Part shown: positions 8,449 to 16,873 of the stretch, piece by piece
Layout of the letters: each line of letters starts with the position of its first letter
How positions within the stretch are numbered: position 1 is the stretch's first letter
NCBI GenBank assembly: GCA_024229515.1
Contig: JAAESI010000048.1
Location: 1 to 64,000 of the forward strand
Reading direction: 5' to 3'
From: Pseudomonadota bacterium
GTDB lineage: Bacteria; Myxococcota_A; UBA796; UBA9615
DNA: 64,000 bases
Translations under genes and position numbers: made by a program
Notes under the pieces: model-generated
What the model was told of the DNA's origin: nothing
Seen by the model: only the letters and a program-made list of their open reading frames with translations
The model's database searches: none

Positions 8449-8978
8449 CCATCGACATCACCACCCAGGAGCGGGACGAGCTCATCCAGCGCTATTACGA
8501 CGGCGAGACCATCGGCCGCGAGGTCGAGCTGGCCGAGAAGCTGCTGCAGACCGACCCCGAGGCCCAGGCGCTGCTCAAGTCCCTGCAGGACATCAGCAAC
8601 TCGATCTCCGTCGACATCGCCCAGGCCCTCGCCGGCGAAGACTTCAGCTCCTATTGGAGCAACATCGAGGCCCGCCTTGACGACGCCCCTGCGACCGTGG
8701 AGCCCGACTCCGACGTGGTGGTCGCCCGGCAGGCCGCCCCCATCCCGTCGGTGCCCTGGTTCCGGCGGCTGTTCACCCCCGCGTTCGGGGCCGTGGCCCT
8801 GGCGGCGTTGGTCGCCGTGGCCGTGATTCCCAACCTCGGAACGTCCCCGTCCCCGACCGGCCCCGGTCCGCTGAGCTACTCGGTAGAGATCGAAGAGGTC
8901 GAGAGCGCCGGTCCGTTGGTCATCGTCCAGGAAGCGACCGATTCGGCGCCTTCCATCGTCTCCTTCACTGAGAGCTAA
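8445..8978 (+). CDS. Probable anti-sigma factor, single-pass membrane protein
   Basis: The gene overlaps the sigma factor gene by ATGA, so the two are translationally coupled. The 177-residue product has a cytoplasmic N-terminal part (residues 1-105) with helical segments (RDELIQRYYDGETIGREVEL, then QALLKSLQDISNSI) resembling the helical sigma-binding region of anti-sigma factors. One transmembrane segment lies at about residues 111-127 (FGAVALAALVAVAVIP), and a short acidic tail of about 50 residues lies outside. No zinc-binding HxxxCxxC motif is present, so it is not a ZAS-type anti-sigma factor. The assignment rests on position and topology more than on sequence similarity. Confidence 0.7.
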   Translation: MTIDITTQERDELIQRYYDGETIGREVELAEKLLQTDPEAQALLKSLQDISNSISVDIAQALAGEDFSSYWSNIEARLDDAPATVEPDSDVVVARQAAPIPSVPWFRRLFTPAFGAVALAALVAVAVIPNLGTSPSPTGPGPLSYSVEIEEVESAGPLVIVQEATDSAPSIVSFTES

Positions 8979-8986
8979 GCCGACCC

Positions 8987-9424
8987 ATGCGCTCACTCGC
9001 CGTCCTGCTGCTGCTGCTGCTGACCCTCGCCCCCACCACCGTGCTCGCGGGCGGGGAGGCGTCCGTCGCGGTCGAAGTCATCCAAGGAACCAAGGGCGGT
9101 TCCGGCACCGACTCCAAGGTGAGCAAGCACAGCGGCACGCTGTCCAACTTCGGCGGCTTCGGCGGCTGGAAGGCGGCGGGCAGCTTCACGGTCAAGACGG
9201 CCCTGGGCAAGGCGGCGAGCAAGTCGGTCAGCGGTCGGACCTTCACCGCGACGCTGACCGAGCTGACCGCGAGCAAGGCCAAGGTCAAGCTCGTGATCAC
9301 CGACCCCAAGGGCAAGGACCACGCGGTCACCTCCAGCTTCAGCAAGGGCGGACAGACGGTGCTGACGTCCAAGTCGTCCGACGGCTCGGAGATGCACGTC
9401 TTCGTCGTGAGGGTGAGCTTCTAG
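8987..9424 (+). CDS. Small secreted protein of unknown function
   Basis: The product is 145 residues with a clear Sec signal peptide (MRSLAVLLLLLLTLAPTTVLA). The mature part is rich in Gly, Ser, Thr and Lys, has alternating beta-type patterning (SVSGRTFTATLTEL, KAKVKLVITDP) and contains no Cys. I do not recognise a family. It lies 8 nt after the anti-sigma gene and probably belongs to the same operon, so it may be an envelope effector or target of the sigma factor's stress response. That role is inferred from position only. Confidence 0.6.
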   Translation: MRSLAVLLLLLLTLAPTTVLAGGEASVAVEVIQGTKGGSGTDSKVSKHSGTLSNFGGFGGWKAAGSFTVKTALGKAASKSVSGRTFTATLTELTASKAKVKLVITDPKGKDHAVTSSFSKGGQTVLTSKSSDGSEMHVFVVRVSF

Positions 9425-9428
9425 CTCC

Positions 9429-12050
9429 CTACAGGTCGACCACGAGGCGGAAGCCGACGTGGGAACCGACGTACTGCAGCTCGACCACCGAGCGGCTCGC
9501 ACACCGACAGTAGATCTCGACCGTGCCGTAGCTGCCGCCGCGGATGGGGTAGCGCCCCGCCATCGGATCGGCGTCCGGGTCCCAGTTGCACCAGTCACGC
9601 ACCCCGCCGGCGAGGTCGCGGATTCCGTACGGACTGACGTCCGTGGGGACCGCGCCGATGGCCGGTAGATCGGGCGTGTCGGGGCTGCTCTCGCTCATCA
9701 CGCAGAAGCTCGCGTCGAAGCGGTCGCCCCACGGGAAGAGCCGCCGGTCCACGCCCCGCGCGGCCTTCTCCCACTCGCTTTCGGTGGGCAGGCGGAAGGT
9801 CAGGTCGGAGCGGGCGGTGAGCCAGACGGCGTACGCCTCGGCGTCGTCGTGGCTGATCGAGACGATCGGCTGCTCGGGGTGCCACGTGGTGCCGTCCCGG
9901 TCGATGAAGGGGAGGGCGTAGGAGCCGTCCGGGGGGAGCTGGAAGAGCGGCTCCTGCCGGACGCCCCGGCTGCCTCGGGCGCGCGGCGAGCGCAGGAGCG
10001 CCTCCGGCTCGATGCCCGATTTGCGCAGATCGGCGAGGTACTCCAGGTACTCCGCCGCCGTCACCGGGTAGCGGGCGATGGCGAAGTCGCTCACGTGCAC
10101 GTCGATCTGGGGCAGGCCGCTGATCGCCGCCGGATCGCCGCCCAGGTAGGCGCGCCCCGCGGGCACCGCCACGAACCCGTCGGGGACCGCGTCCTGCGAC
10201 GGCAGCGCCGCCTTCATCTCCAGGTTCTGGGTGCGGCGGAGGACCACCGGGAGCTGCAGCGGGGCGGTTCCGTCCGAGCGCAGCGTGAGTTCGTACCGCC
10301 CCATCGCGACGGGGATGCGCCTCAGCGGGGTCTCGCCCAGTTCGGTGGTCGACCCGGGCACCAGCCGCCCGTCCTCCTCGACGAGCCGACGCAGGGTCGC
10401 CGTCGCGCTCGGCTCGGTCGACAGCGTCAGCGTGCCGTCGCCCTGCAGCCGCTTGGCGTACTGCTCGGGGGCGTACCGCATGACCAGCCCAAGCCACCGA
10501 CGCTGCCAGCGGGGGTCGCGTGACTCCTCGGACTGCAGGAAGCGGATCCAGTACAGATCGGCCAGTCCGAAGCAGGCGGGCCGGTACTCGCTCAGGTGCG
10601 ACAGGGCGGACTCGAAGGCGGCTTCGCAGTCACCGAAGAGGGTGTCCGCGGCGGCGACCGCATCGGCCGCTTCCCGCTCGGCTTCCCACACGAGCCGCTT
10701 CATCGACAGCGGGTCCCACGTCTCCAGCCCCGCCTGCAGCGAGCGGGCCCGAAGGTCGGCCTCCTCGGCGTCGCTGGCGGCCTTGGCGAACAGGAGCAAC
10801 ATCTCCTTGCCCTCGGCGACGAGGCGGTCGGCCTCCTCCCGGGGGCGGATGCGCTCCAGCCAGAAGTCCAACGCCTCCGTCAGCTCGCCCGCGTCGGCGA
10901 ACCGGTCCGCGGGATCGACCGACAGCGCGCGCATGCAGATCGCCTCCACGTCGGCGGGGAGGTCGCGTCCGCTGACCGCCTCCGACGGTGTGAGGAACTC
11001 CCCCTTGGCGACGAGGTACAGCAGCCGGCCCAGGTTGGGGGCTCGGAAGGGCCGCCGCAGCGTCAGGATCTCGTAGAGCATGACGCCGAGGGAGAAGACG
11101 TCCGAGGCGCAGCTGAGCTCGCCCGCGTCCGACTGCATCTGCTCCGGCGACATGTAGGCGGGGGAGCCGACCATGGCGCCGTCCTGCGTCTGCAACAGGC
11201 TGGCCCCCTCACGAACGATCTGCACCAGTTCCTCGGGCGCGTCGTCGAGCATGCGGGCGACGCCCCAGTCCATGACGAGGACCTCACCGAAGTCACCGAC
11301 CATGATGTTGTCGGGCTTGAGATCGCGGTGGAGCACCCGGCGCGTGTGGGCGTAGGCGACCGCCTGGCAGGCGCCTCGGAACACGGTCAGCAGGCGGTTC
11401 AGGTTCCACTGGCGGGTGATCCCGGGGTCCTCCGCGAGGAGGTCGTCCAGCACGTCCCGCAGGGTCGTCCCCTGGACCCGCTTCATCGTGTAGAAGATGT
11501 CGCCCTCGCCCGACAGGAACAGGTCGTGGACGGGGACGATGCCGGGATGCTCCAGCTGCGCGGTGATGCGCGCCTCGGCGACGAAGCGGGCCAGCCGCTT
11601 ACTGTCCATGCGCTGCGGCGGGATCGTCTTGACGGCGACCTCCCGCCCCAGGTTCCGGTCCCGGGCGAGGTGGACCTCTCCCATGCCGCCTTCGCCCAGC
11701 AACTCCAGCACCTCGTAGCGCTCGTCCAGCTCCCCCTTCTGTTCCAGGAGCAGCGGCTGAGTCTTGTCCACGTCGGTGGTGATGGCGCCGTCGGACTCGT
11801 CGGTGCGCAGCGTGCGGGTGTGGGCGGGACGCCGCGCGGGGGCCGAGGCACGCCGGGGGGTGGGCATCTGGGGGGCGGCGGGGAGCACCAGGTTCGACCG
11901 GATCCCGGATTTCGCAAGCACGTCCACGGCCAGCTCAACGCTGCCGGACGGTTCTGACTGCAGACGCGCGAGCGCCTTGCGGATGGCGGGCCCCTCCTCG
12001 GTCACCGACCCCAGGATATCAGCGAACGGGCATGCAACACTGTCCGGCAT
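9429..12050 (-). CDS. Ser/Thr protein kinase fused to a formylglycine-generating-enzyme-like (FGE/SUMF) domain
   Basis: This 873-residue protein has a low-complexity N-terminus, a Hanks-type kinase domain from about residue 112 and an FGE-sulfatase (C-type-lectin-fold) domain from about 650 to the end. The kinase has the P-loop GEGGMGEV, VAVK with Lys 141 and the catalytic loop HRDLKPDN (His 241). The DFG motif reads DWG (261-263). The FGE-like part shows YLGGDP, ARYPVTAAEYLEYL, RLPTESEWEKAARG, LFPWGDRF and a closing RGGSYG and GFRLV. Such fusions occur in large-genome bacteria, where the FGE-like part often serves in binding. The ATG at 12050 shares bases with the start of the divergent aldehyde dehydrogenase gene. 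A GTG start 15 codons further in (about 12005) is a real alternative. The stop is 4 nt from the convergent secreted-protein gene. Confidence 0.9.
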   Translation of the reverse strand: MPDSVACPFADILGSVTEEGPAIRKALARLQSEPSGSVELAVDVLAKSGIRSNLVLPAAPQMPTPRRASAPARRPAHTRTLRTDESDGAITTDVDKTQPLLLEQKGELDERYEVLELLGEGGMGEVHLARDRNLGREVAVKTIPPQRMDSKRLARFVAEARITAQLEHPGIVPVHDLFLSGEGDIFYTMKRVQGTTLRDVLDDLLAEDPGITRQWNLNRLLTVFRGACQAVAYAHTRRVLHRDLKPDNIMVGDFGEVLVMDWGVARMLDDAPEELVQIVREGASLLQTQDGAMVGSPAYMSPEQMQSDAGELSCASDVFSLGVMLYEILTLRRPFRAPNLGRLLYLVAKGEFLTPSEAVSGRDLPADVEAICMRALSVDPADRFADAGELTEALDFWLERIRPREEADRLVAEGKEMLLLFAKAASDAEEADLRARSLQAGLETWDPLSMKRLVWEAEREAADAVAAADTLFGDCEAAFESALSHLSEYRPACFGLADLYWIRFLQSEESRDPRWQRRWLGLVMRYAPEQYAKRLQGDGTLTLSTEPSATATLRRLVEEDGRLVPGSTTELGETPLRRIPVAMGRYELTLRSDGTAPLQLPVVLRRTQNLEMKAALPSQDAVPDGFVAVPAGRAYLGGDPAAISGLPQIDVHVSDFAIARYPVTAAEYLEYLADLRKSGIEPEALLRSPRARGSRGVRQEPLFQLPPDGSYALPFIDRDGTTWHPEQPIVSISHDDAEAYAVWLTARSDLTFRLPTESEWEKAARGVDRRLFPWGDRFDASFCVMSESSPDTPDLPAIGAVPTDVSPYGIRDLAGGVRDWCNWDPDADPMAGRYPIRGGSYGTVEIYCRCASRSVVELQYVGSHVGFRLVVDL

Positions 12051-13407
12051 GCCGCTTACCTCGTTCAATCCCGCCACCGGCGAAGCCGTCGGCAGCGTGC
12101 CCGTCACCCCCGTCGAGGCGATCCCGGGGATCGTCGCTCGTGCGCGTGCCGCGCAACCCGGATGGGCCGCCCTGGGGGTGGAAGGCCGCGCCGCAGTGCT
12201 TCGGGGCGTCGCCGATGTGTTCGTCGACCGCAGCGACGAGCTGGGCGATCTTCTCACCGCGGAGATGGGCAAGCCGCTGCGCGAGGGGCGGGGCGAGGTC
12301 CGCTCCTGCGGAGGCCCGGGCCTGCTGGCCGAACTCGACGAGATGACCGCCGCGCTGCGGCCCGAGGTGTTGAAGGACGGTCGGACCTACACCGAGTTGA
12401 TCCACCAGCCGTTCGGCGTGGCCTCCGCGATCACGCCGTGGAACTTTCCGATCTCGATGCCGCACTGGATGGTGCTGCCGAGCCTCATGGCGGGGAACAC
12501 GGTGGTGCTCAAGCCGTCCGAGGAGACCCCGCTGATCGCCCAGGAGTACGCGGAGATCCTGCAGGGGGTGCTGCCTCCGGATGTGCTCCAGGTGGTGCAC
12601 GGGGCCGACGACCAGGGCAAGGCGCTGGTCGCCGCCGACATCGACCTGATCGCCTTCACGGGCTCGCGGGAGGTCGGCAAGCGCATCCTCGAGGCGGCCG
12701 CGCCGGGGTTGAAGCGGGTCGTGCTCGAGCTGGGTGGCAAGGACCCGCTGGTGGTCCTGGACGACGCGGACGTGAACAAGGCCGCGGGCTTCGCGGCCCG
12801 CAACTCGTTCCGCAACGCCGGCCAGGTCTGCGTCAGCACCGAGCGCATCTACGTGCAGGACGGGGTCGCCGACGAGTTCGAGCGGTTGTTCGCCCACCGT
12901 GCTTCGCAGCTGACGGTGGGGGAGGGGACGGCCGAGGGCGTGGACGTGGGTCCCATGATCAGCGCCCGCCAGCGCGATCACGTGCTCGGCCAGATCGACG
13001 CCGCGGTCTCCGACGGCGCGCGGGTGATCGGAGGCGGCGACGGCCACCACGGCCTCTACGTGATGCCCACGATCCTCGGCGCCGACCACTCCATGGACGT
13101 GATGCAGCGGGAAACCTTCGGGCCGGTCGCGTGCGTCGTCCGGGTCGCTGACGACAACGAAGCGGTGCGCCTCGCCAACGACACCCCGTTCGGCCTCGGC
13201 GCCGTGGTGTTCGGCAGCGAAGACCGGGCCTGGAACGTCGCCCAGCGCATCGACGCGGGCATGGTCGGCGTCAACCGGGGGGTCGGCGGTGCCCACGGGA
13301 GCCCCTGGGTGGGGACCAAGGAGAGCGGCTACGGGTTCCACGGCGGACCCCACGGGCACCGTCAGTTCGCGCAGGCGCGCATCGTGAGCCGCCGCACCGA
13401 GACGTGA
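12049..13407 (+). CDS. Aldehyde dehydrogenase (NAD(P)-dependent, succinate-semialdehyde dehydrogenase-like)
   Basis: This 452-residue enzyme oxidises an aldehyde to the acid using NAD(P)+. It opens with the family's usual SFNPATGEAVGSVPV. Cofactor-binding motifs are TPWNFPIS and AGNTVVLKPSEETPL, with FTGSREVGKRI forming the Rossmann turn. The catalytic residues are Glu 227 in LELGGKDP and Cys 261 in NAGQVCVSTER. The C-terminal GTKESGYGFHGGPHG is typical. The start at 12049 has no strong ribosome binding site and overlaps the divergent kinase start. The stop overlaps the next gene by GTGA. It leads an operon with a DUF362 protein, a sulfatase-superfamily protein, a MaoC-like hydratase and a kinase. 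The substrate cannot be read from the sequence. Confidence 0.92.
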   Translation: MPLTSFNPATGEAVGSVPVTPVEAIPGIVARARAAQPGWAALGVEGRAAVLRGVADVFVDRSDELGDLLTAEMGKPLREGRGEVRSCGGPGLLAELDEMTAALRPEVLKDGRTYTELIHQPFGVASAITPWNFPISMPHWMVLPSLMAGNTVVLKPSEETPLIAQEYAEILQGVLPPDVLQVVHGADDQGKALVAADIDLIAFTGSREVGKRILEAAAPGLKRVVLELGGKDPLVVLDDADVNKAAGFAARNSFRNAGQVCVSTERIYVQDGVADEFERLFAHRASQLTVGEGTAEGVDVGPMISARQRDHVLGQIDAAVSDGARVIGGGDGHHGLYVMPTILGADHSMDVMQRETFGPVACVVRVADDNEAVRLANDTPFGLGAVVFGSEDRAWNVAQRIDAGMVGVNRGVGGAHGSPWVGTKESGYGFHGGPHGHRQFAQARIVSRRTET

Positions 13408-15059
13408 GCCAGGCGCCTCCCAGGGTCTACGTCGCCAGGGTCGACGGCTACGACCACGACGCGCTGGCGGCCGCGATCGGCCGCGGGCTCGATCACGTGG
13501 GCGCCCGCCTGAAGGGGAACGTCGTCGCCAAGGCGAACTGGGTGTTCGCCCACCGGGGCCTGTCGCCAGCGGCCTGCACCCGCCCCGAGGTCGCGCACGC
13601 GGCGTTCGAACAGCTGCTGCGCCGCGACCCCGATCTGTACGTCCTGATGTGCGGCAACTCCGGCCTCGGCGTCTCCACCCGGCGGATGTGCCATGCCGCC
13701 CGGGGCGAGCACCCGCGGTTCCGCTGCAAGGGCTTCGCCGCGCTCCCCGATCTGCACCGGGGGCGGGTCCAGATCCGGCCCACCGACGAGACGCGCTACT
13801 ACCGCTACCAGCTGTCCGTCGGCCGACCGATGACCGACGAGGAGCGGGCGGACCCCAACGCCGAGGTGCCCCCCGAGGCCCGCTACTGGGAGCGCGTCGT
13901 CACCGGCTGGGAGTTGCAGCACGCCGACTCGGTGCTGTTCCTCCCCAAGCTCAAGACCAATGTGCTGTCGCACGGGATGTCGGCGGCCACGAAGCTCCAG
14001 GGGATCGGGTTCCTGCGGGACGCCGATCGCCCCACCGGCCACGACTGGAACAACGGCCGGCGGATCGCCGACATGCTCGAAGTGACGGACCCGGACCTGA
14101 TCATCACGGACGCGGTCGACATCGGGCGGGGCAGCAACCAGATGACCCAGGTGGCCCACCGTCTGGGGGTGGTCATCGTCGCGGACAACGCGGTGGCCCA
14201 CGACGCGGTCTGCGCGCGCATCCTCGGGCTCGACCCCGCGGACATTCCCCACCTCCGGCTCGCTTCGGAGCGGGGGTTTGGTCCGCTGTCGCTGACCGAG
14301 ATCGCGCTGGAGACGGAGGAGCCGTTGGAGCGCTTCGCGACCCGCGTGCGTGGCTTCGGGGTCTCCGGCCTGATGCGGGTCGACGCCTTCGGCGAGCACT
14401 TCGAGCGGACCACCGGCGCCCCGTTCCCGCTGCAGATCGTCGCGGGCGAGCCCTACGACGTGCCCGGGAGCTGCGGAATCCTCCTGGATTGGCTCTACAC
14501 CGCGTTCGACGATCCGGCGCGGCGGAACCCGATGAAGGCGTGGCCGTCGGCCTCGGTGTTCGTCGGGGACGTGGACGCCGAGCCCGAGCACGACGTGCTG
14601 TACCTCGTCGGGGACCGGGCGATCGCGTCTCACGGGGCGCGTTGTCAGCGCCTGCGCACCCTGTTCCGCATGCCCCCCTGGCTCCACCGGCGGATCCGCG
14701 GGGTCGGGGCGATCGCGCGGGATCTCACCCCCGAGGGGAACCAGCTGCTGGTGATCGAGCTGCCCGGCGATCCCCCGTCGCACCGGGATCTGATCCTGGG
14801 CTTCTTCTTCGGCAGTCGCGGGCGGCTGCGGGCGACCTTCCTGCGGCTCGATCTCATCATCGAGAGCTACCTGTTCGGCACGCTCACGACGCTGCGCCGG
14901 ATGCTCCGCAACCGCGGCGGGATCTCCGTGGTCCACGCCCGCAAGATCGCGCGCCTTGCCGACCGTCCGTGGCGTGTCCGGTGGGGCCAGCCGGAGCGCC
15001 TCAAGCCGCGGGCTGTGCCGCCGCCGCTGCCTTCCCCCCCGACGACCGAGGGAGCCTGA
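13404..15059 (+). CDS. DUF362-family protein
   Basis: The 551-residue product begins VYVARVDGYDHDALAAAIGRGLDHVG and has GNVVAKANWV, LPKLKTN and MSAATKLQGIGFLRD, the layout of DUF362 proteins. In that family the conserved Lys-containing strands resemble enzymes acting on carboxylates or Fe-S-linked electron transfer. The function is not established. Cysteines cluster at MCGNSG, RMCHAARG and FRCKG, but no ferredoxin domain is visible. The C-terminal 150 residues (from about 400) are an Arg-rich addition with amphipathic segments that may touch the membrane. The GTG start overlaps the aldehyde dehydrogenase stop, and the next gene begins 1 nt after this stop, so a shared pathway is likely. Confidence 0.75.
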   Translation: MSQAPPRVYVARVDGYDHDALAAAIGRGLDHVGARLKGNVVAKANWVFAHRGLSPAACTRPEVAHAAFEQLLRRDPDLYVLMCGNSGLGVSTRRMCHAARGEHPRFRCKGFAALPDLHRGRVQIRPTDETRYYRYQLSVGRPMTDEERADPNAEVPPEARYWERVVTGWELQHADSVLFLPKLKTNVLSHGMSAATKLQGIGFLRDADRPTGHDWNNGRRIADMLEVTDPDLIITDAVDIGRGSNQMTQVAHRLGVVIVADNAVAHDAVCARILGLDPADIPHLRLASERGFGPLSLTEIALETEEPLERFATRVRGFGVSGLMRVDAFGEHFERTTGAPFPLQIVAGEPYDVPGSCGILLDWLYTAFDDPARRNPMKAWPSASVFVGDVDAEPEHDVLYLVGDRAIASHGARCQRLRTLFRMPPWLHRRIRGVGAIARDLTPEGNQLLVIELPGDPPSHRDLILGFFFGSRGRLRATFLRLDLIIESYLFGTLTTLRRMLRNRGGISVVHARKIARLADRPWRVRWGQPERLKPRAVPPPLPSPPTTEGA

Positions 15060-15060
15060 C

Positions 15061-16038
15061 ATGGGCCTGTCCGAGTCTTTGCGCCGCCGCCTGAAGGCCG
15101 CCGCAGAAGCGTTCATCGATCCCGCCGCGCTCGAGCCGGACGATCTGTCCTGGGAGCCGCCGGACGATGTGGCCGAGGAGGCTCCCCGCGCGCCGGCCCC
15201 CCAAGAGGGGATGAATCACTTCGTGATCGTCGTGCTGGACAGCTGCCGGTACGACAGCTTCGCCGCCGCCAAGCCCAAGAACATGCTCCGCCTGGGCAAG
15301 CTCCAGAAGCGCTACTCGTACGCGTCCTGGACGGGGCCCAGCCACTACAACCTGCTGACCGGCCTGCTGCCGCACCCCAGCCCGAAGAAGATCTACGCCA
15401 GCGAGTACTACAAGGAGGACTTCGGCCGGTTCAGCGATCGGCTCGGGGCCGACGTGTCGTTCGCCCAGATGCTGCCGTCGCTGTGGCTCCCGACGTTCCT
15501 GAAGTGGAAGCTTGGGTACCGCACCGGCGCGAAGGTGAGCCTGCCGGTGCTGAACGAGGCGACGGGCGCCAACCGTGACTTCGACGACTACCGCCTGATG
15601 CCGTCGCACAACGACTTCAAGGCGATGGTCCGCGACCTCCGCTTCTACGCCGACCGCCCCTGCTTCTGGATGCTGAACGTGGGCGAGACGCACTACCCGT
15701 ACACCACCCCGGGGCAGGACAGCTCGGACCTGCCGCACCTCTCCGGCGTGCACGGCGTGGTCAAGCGGCTCGACGGCGGCGGCCTGGTTAAGGACAAGGA
15801 CGCGCCCGCGTGGTTCGACGACGCCCTCCTGAAGCGGCTCAAGGGCATGCAGGTCGACACCGTTCGCTACATCGACGCGGCGATGGAAGAGCTGTACGAC
15901 ACGGTCCCGGACAACACCTGGATCGTGGTGACCTCCGATCACGGCGAACTGTTCGGGGAGAGCGGCTACTTCGGCCACGGTCCGATTCAGCACAACAAGG
16001 TCTACGAGGTGCCTTTCGTCGAGGGGCGAATCCGGTAG
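15061..16038 (+). CDS. Sulfatase/alkaline-phosphatase-superfamily protein without the formylglycine Cys
   Basis: The ATG follows GGGAG at a suitable distance and gives 325 residues. The metal-site motifs of the superfamily are present: FVIVVLDSCRYDSF with the first Asp, and VVTSDHGELFGESGYFGHG with the Asp-His pair. In true sulfatases the segment before LLTG reads C/S-x-P-S-R. Here it reads TGPSHYNLLTG, so a Thr takes the nucleophile position and formylglycine modification is not possible there. Thr is used by phosphatases, phosphodiesterases and phosphoglycerol transferases of the same fold, so a phospho-substrate is more likely. There is no signal peptide or membrane anchor. The protein ends soon after the last metal motif (VYEVPFVEG), shorter than usual at the C-terminus. 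Confidence 0.75.
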   Translation: MGLSESLRRRLKAAAEAFIDPAALEPDDLSWEPPDDVAEEAPRAPAPQEGMNHFVIVVLDSCRYDSFAAAKPKNMLRLGKLQKRYSYASWTGPSHYNLLTGLLPHPSPKKIYASEYYKEDFGRFSDRLGADVSFAQMLPSLWLPTFLKWKLGYRTGAKVSLPVLNEATGANRDFDDYRLMPSHNDFKAMVRDLRFYADRPCFWMLNVGETHYPYTTPGQDSSDLPHLSGVHGVVKRLDGGGLVKDKDAPAWFDDALLKRLKGMQVDTVRYIDAAMEELYDTVPDNTWIVVTSDHGELFGESGYFGHGPIQHNKVYEVPFVEGRIR

Positions 16039-16066
16039 CATCCGGCGCTCTTGGAGGCTGACTGAC

Positions 16067-16873
16067 GTGACCCGAGCGACCTGGACCCCCGACGCTGAGA
16101 CCCCCAAGGTCTACGCCCGCCTCTCCGGCGACTACAACCCCGTGCACCTGGACGACGAATACGCCCGCGGGGCCGGCTTTGACGGCGTGATCGTGCACGG
16201 CATGAACGTGGTCGGAGCGTCCGCCCGCGCCGCCCACCTGTTCGCCCCCGCCGGCTCGATGCTGCGGATCCTGGATGTTCGCTTCGCTCAGCCGGTGCTC
16301 CCGACCCAGACCGTGGCGTTCGAGGGTCAGACCAAGGAGAAGGACGGTCAGCTGAAGGTGACGCTGGCCGCGACCCTGGAGGACGAGACCAAGATCATGA
16401 GCCCGGCAGCGTTCACGTTCGGCCCGGCCGACGGCACCCAGGAGGTGCCCCGGCGGACCGTGCTCGAGCCGTCGGACGAGGACAAGATCGGCGACGTCTA
16501 CTCCTTCACCGCGGAGCAGTTGGCCGACTACGGCGGCATCACCGCCCCCACCGACGTCCCGTCAGATGAGGGGGTCCCCCCGATGGCCTGCCTGCTCGGC
16601 ATGACCGGCGCGCTGGAGAAGGCGTTCCAGGGGATCGAGCCCGAGCAGCCCGGCACCTGGGTGCATCTGCGGCAGCAAGGTGTCTTCTACGAGCCCATCA
16701 CCGCGGGCACCGAATACCTTTGTCGGATTCAAGGCGGCCAGACCATCGTCCGAAATGGGAAGGTGGGCGCGCACGTCACGATTCCGTTTCTGGTCGAGAC
16801 ACCCGGCGAAGGGCGGCGGGTGGTCAGCAGCGGCGCTTGCGTGCTCCTGTACGCCTTTACCGAGGACGAATGA
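16067..16873 (+). CDS. MaoC-like hot-dog-fold dehydratase/hydratase
   Basis: A GTG start after TTGGAGG gives 268 residues. The (R)-specific hydratase signature is near the N-terminus: YARLSGDYNPVHLDDEYAR followed by GFDGVIVHGM, where the Asp and the His of NPVH are the catalytic pair in MaoC enzymes. A second hot-dog-like half follows (EQLADYGGITAP, WVHLRQQGVFYEPITAGTEY) without a second clear catalytic pair, so this looks like a double-hot-dog protein with one active site. It would hydrate or dehydrate an acyl-CoA or acyl-ACP type substrate. It overlaps the downstream kinase gene by ATGA and lies 28 nt after the sulfatase-like gene. Confidence 0.85.
   Translation: MTRATWTPDAETPKVYARLSGDYNPVHLDDEYARGAGFDGVIVHGMNVVGASARAAHLFAPAGSMLRILDVRFAQPVLPTQTVAFEGQTKEKDGQLKVTLAATLEDETKIMSPAAFTFGPADGTQEVPRRTVLEPSDEDKIGDVYSFTAEQLADYGGITAPTDVPSDEGVPPMACLLGMTGALEKAFQGIEPEQPGTWVHLRQQGVFYEPITAGTEYLCRIQGGQTIVRNGKVGAHVTIPFLVETPGEGRRVVSSGACVLLYAFTEDE

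Noticed and set aside
12051..12272. A longer kinase-FGE protein beginning 74 codons upstream.
   Set aside because: That stretch is antisense to the aldehyde dehydrogenase N-terminus and is rich in Ser, Thr, Arg and Ala with no family match.
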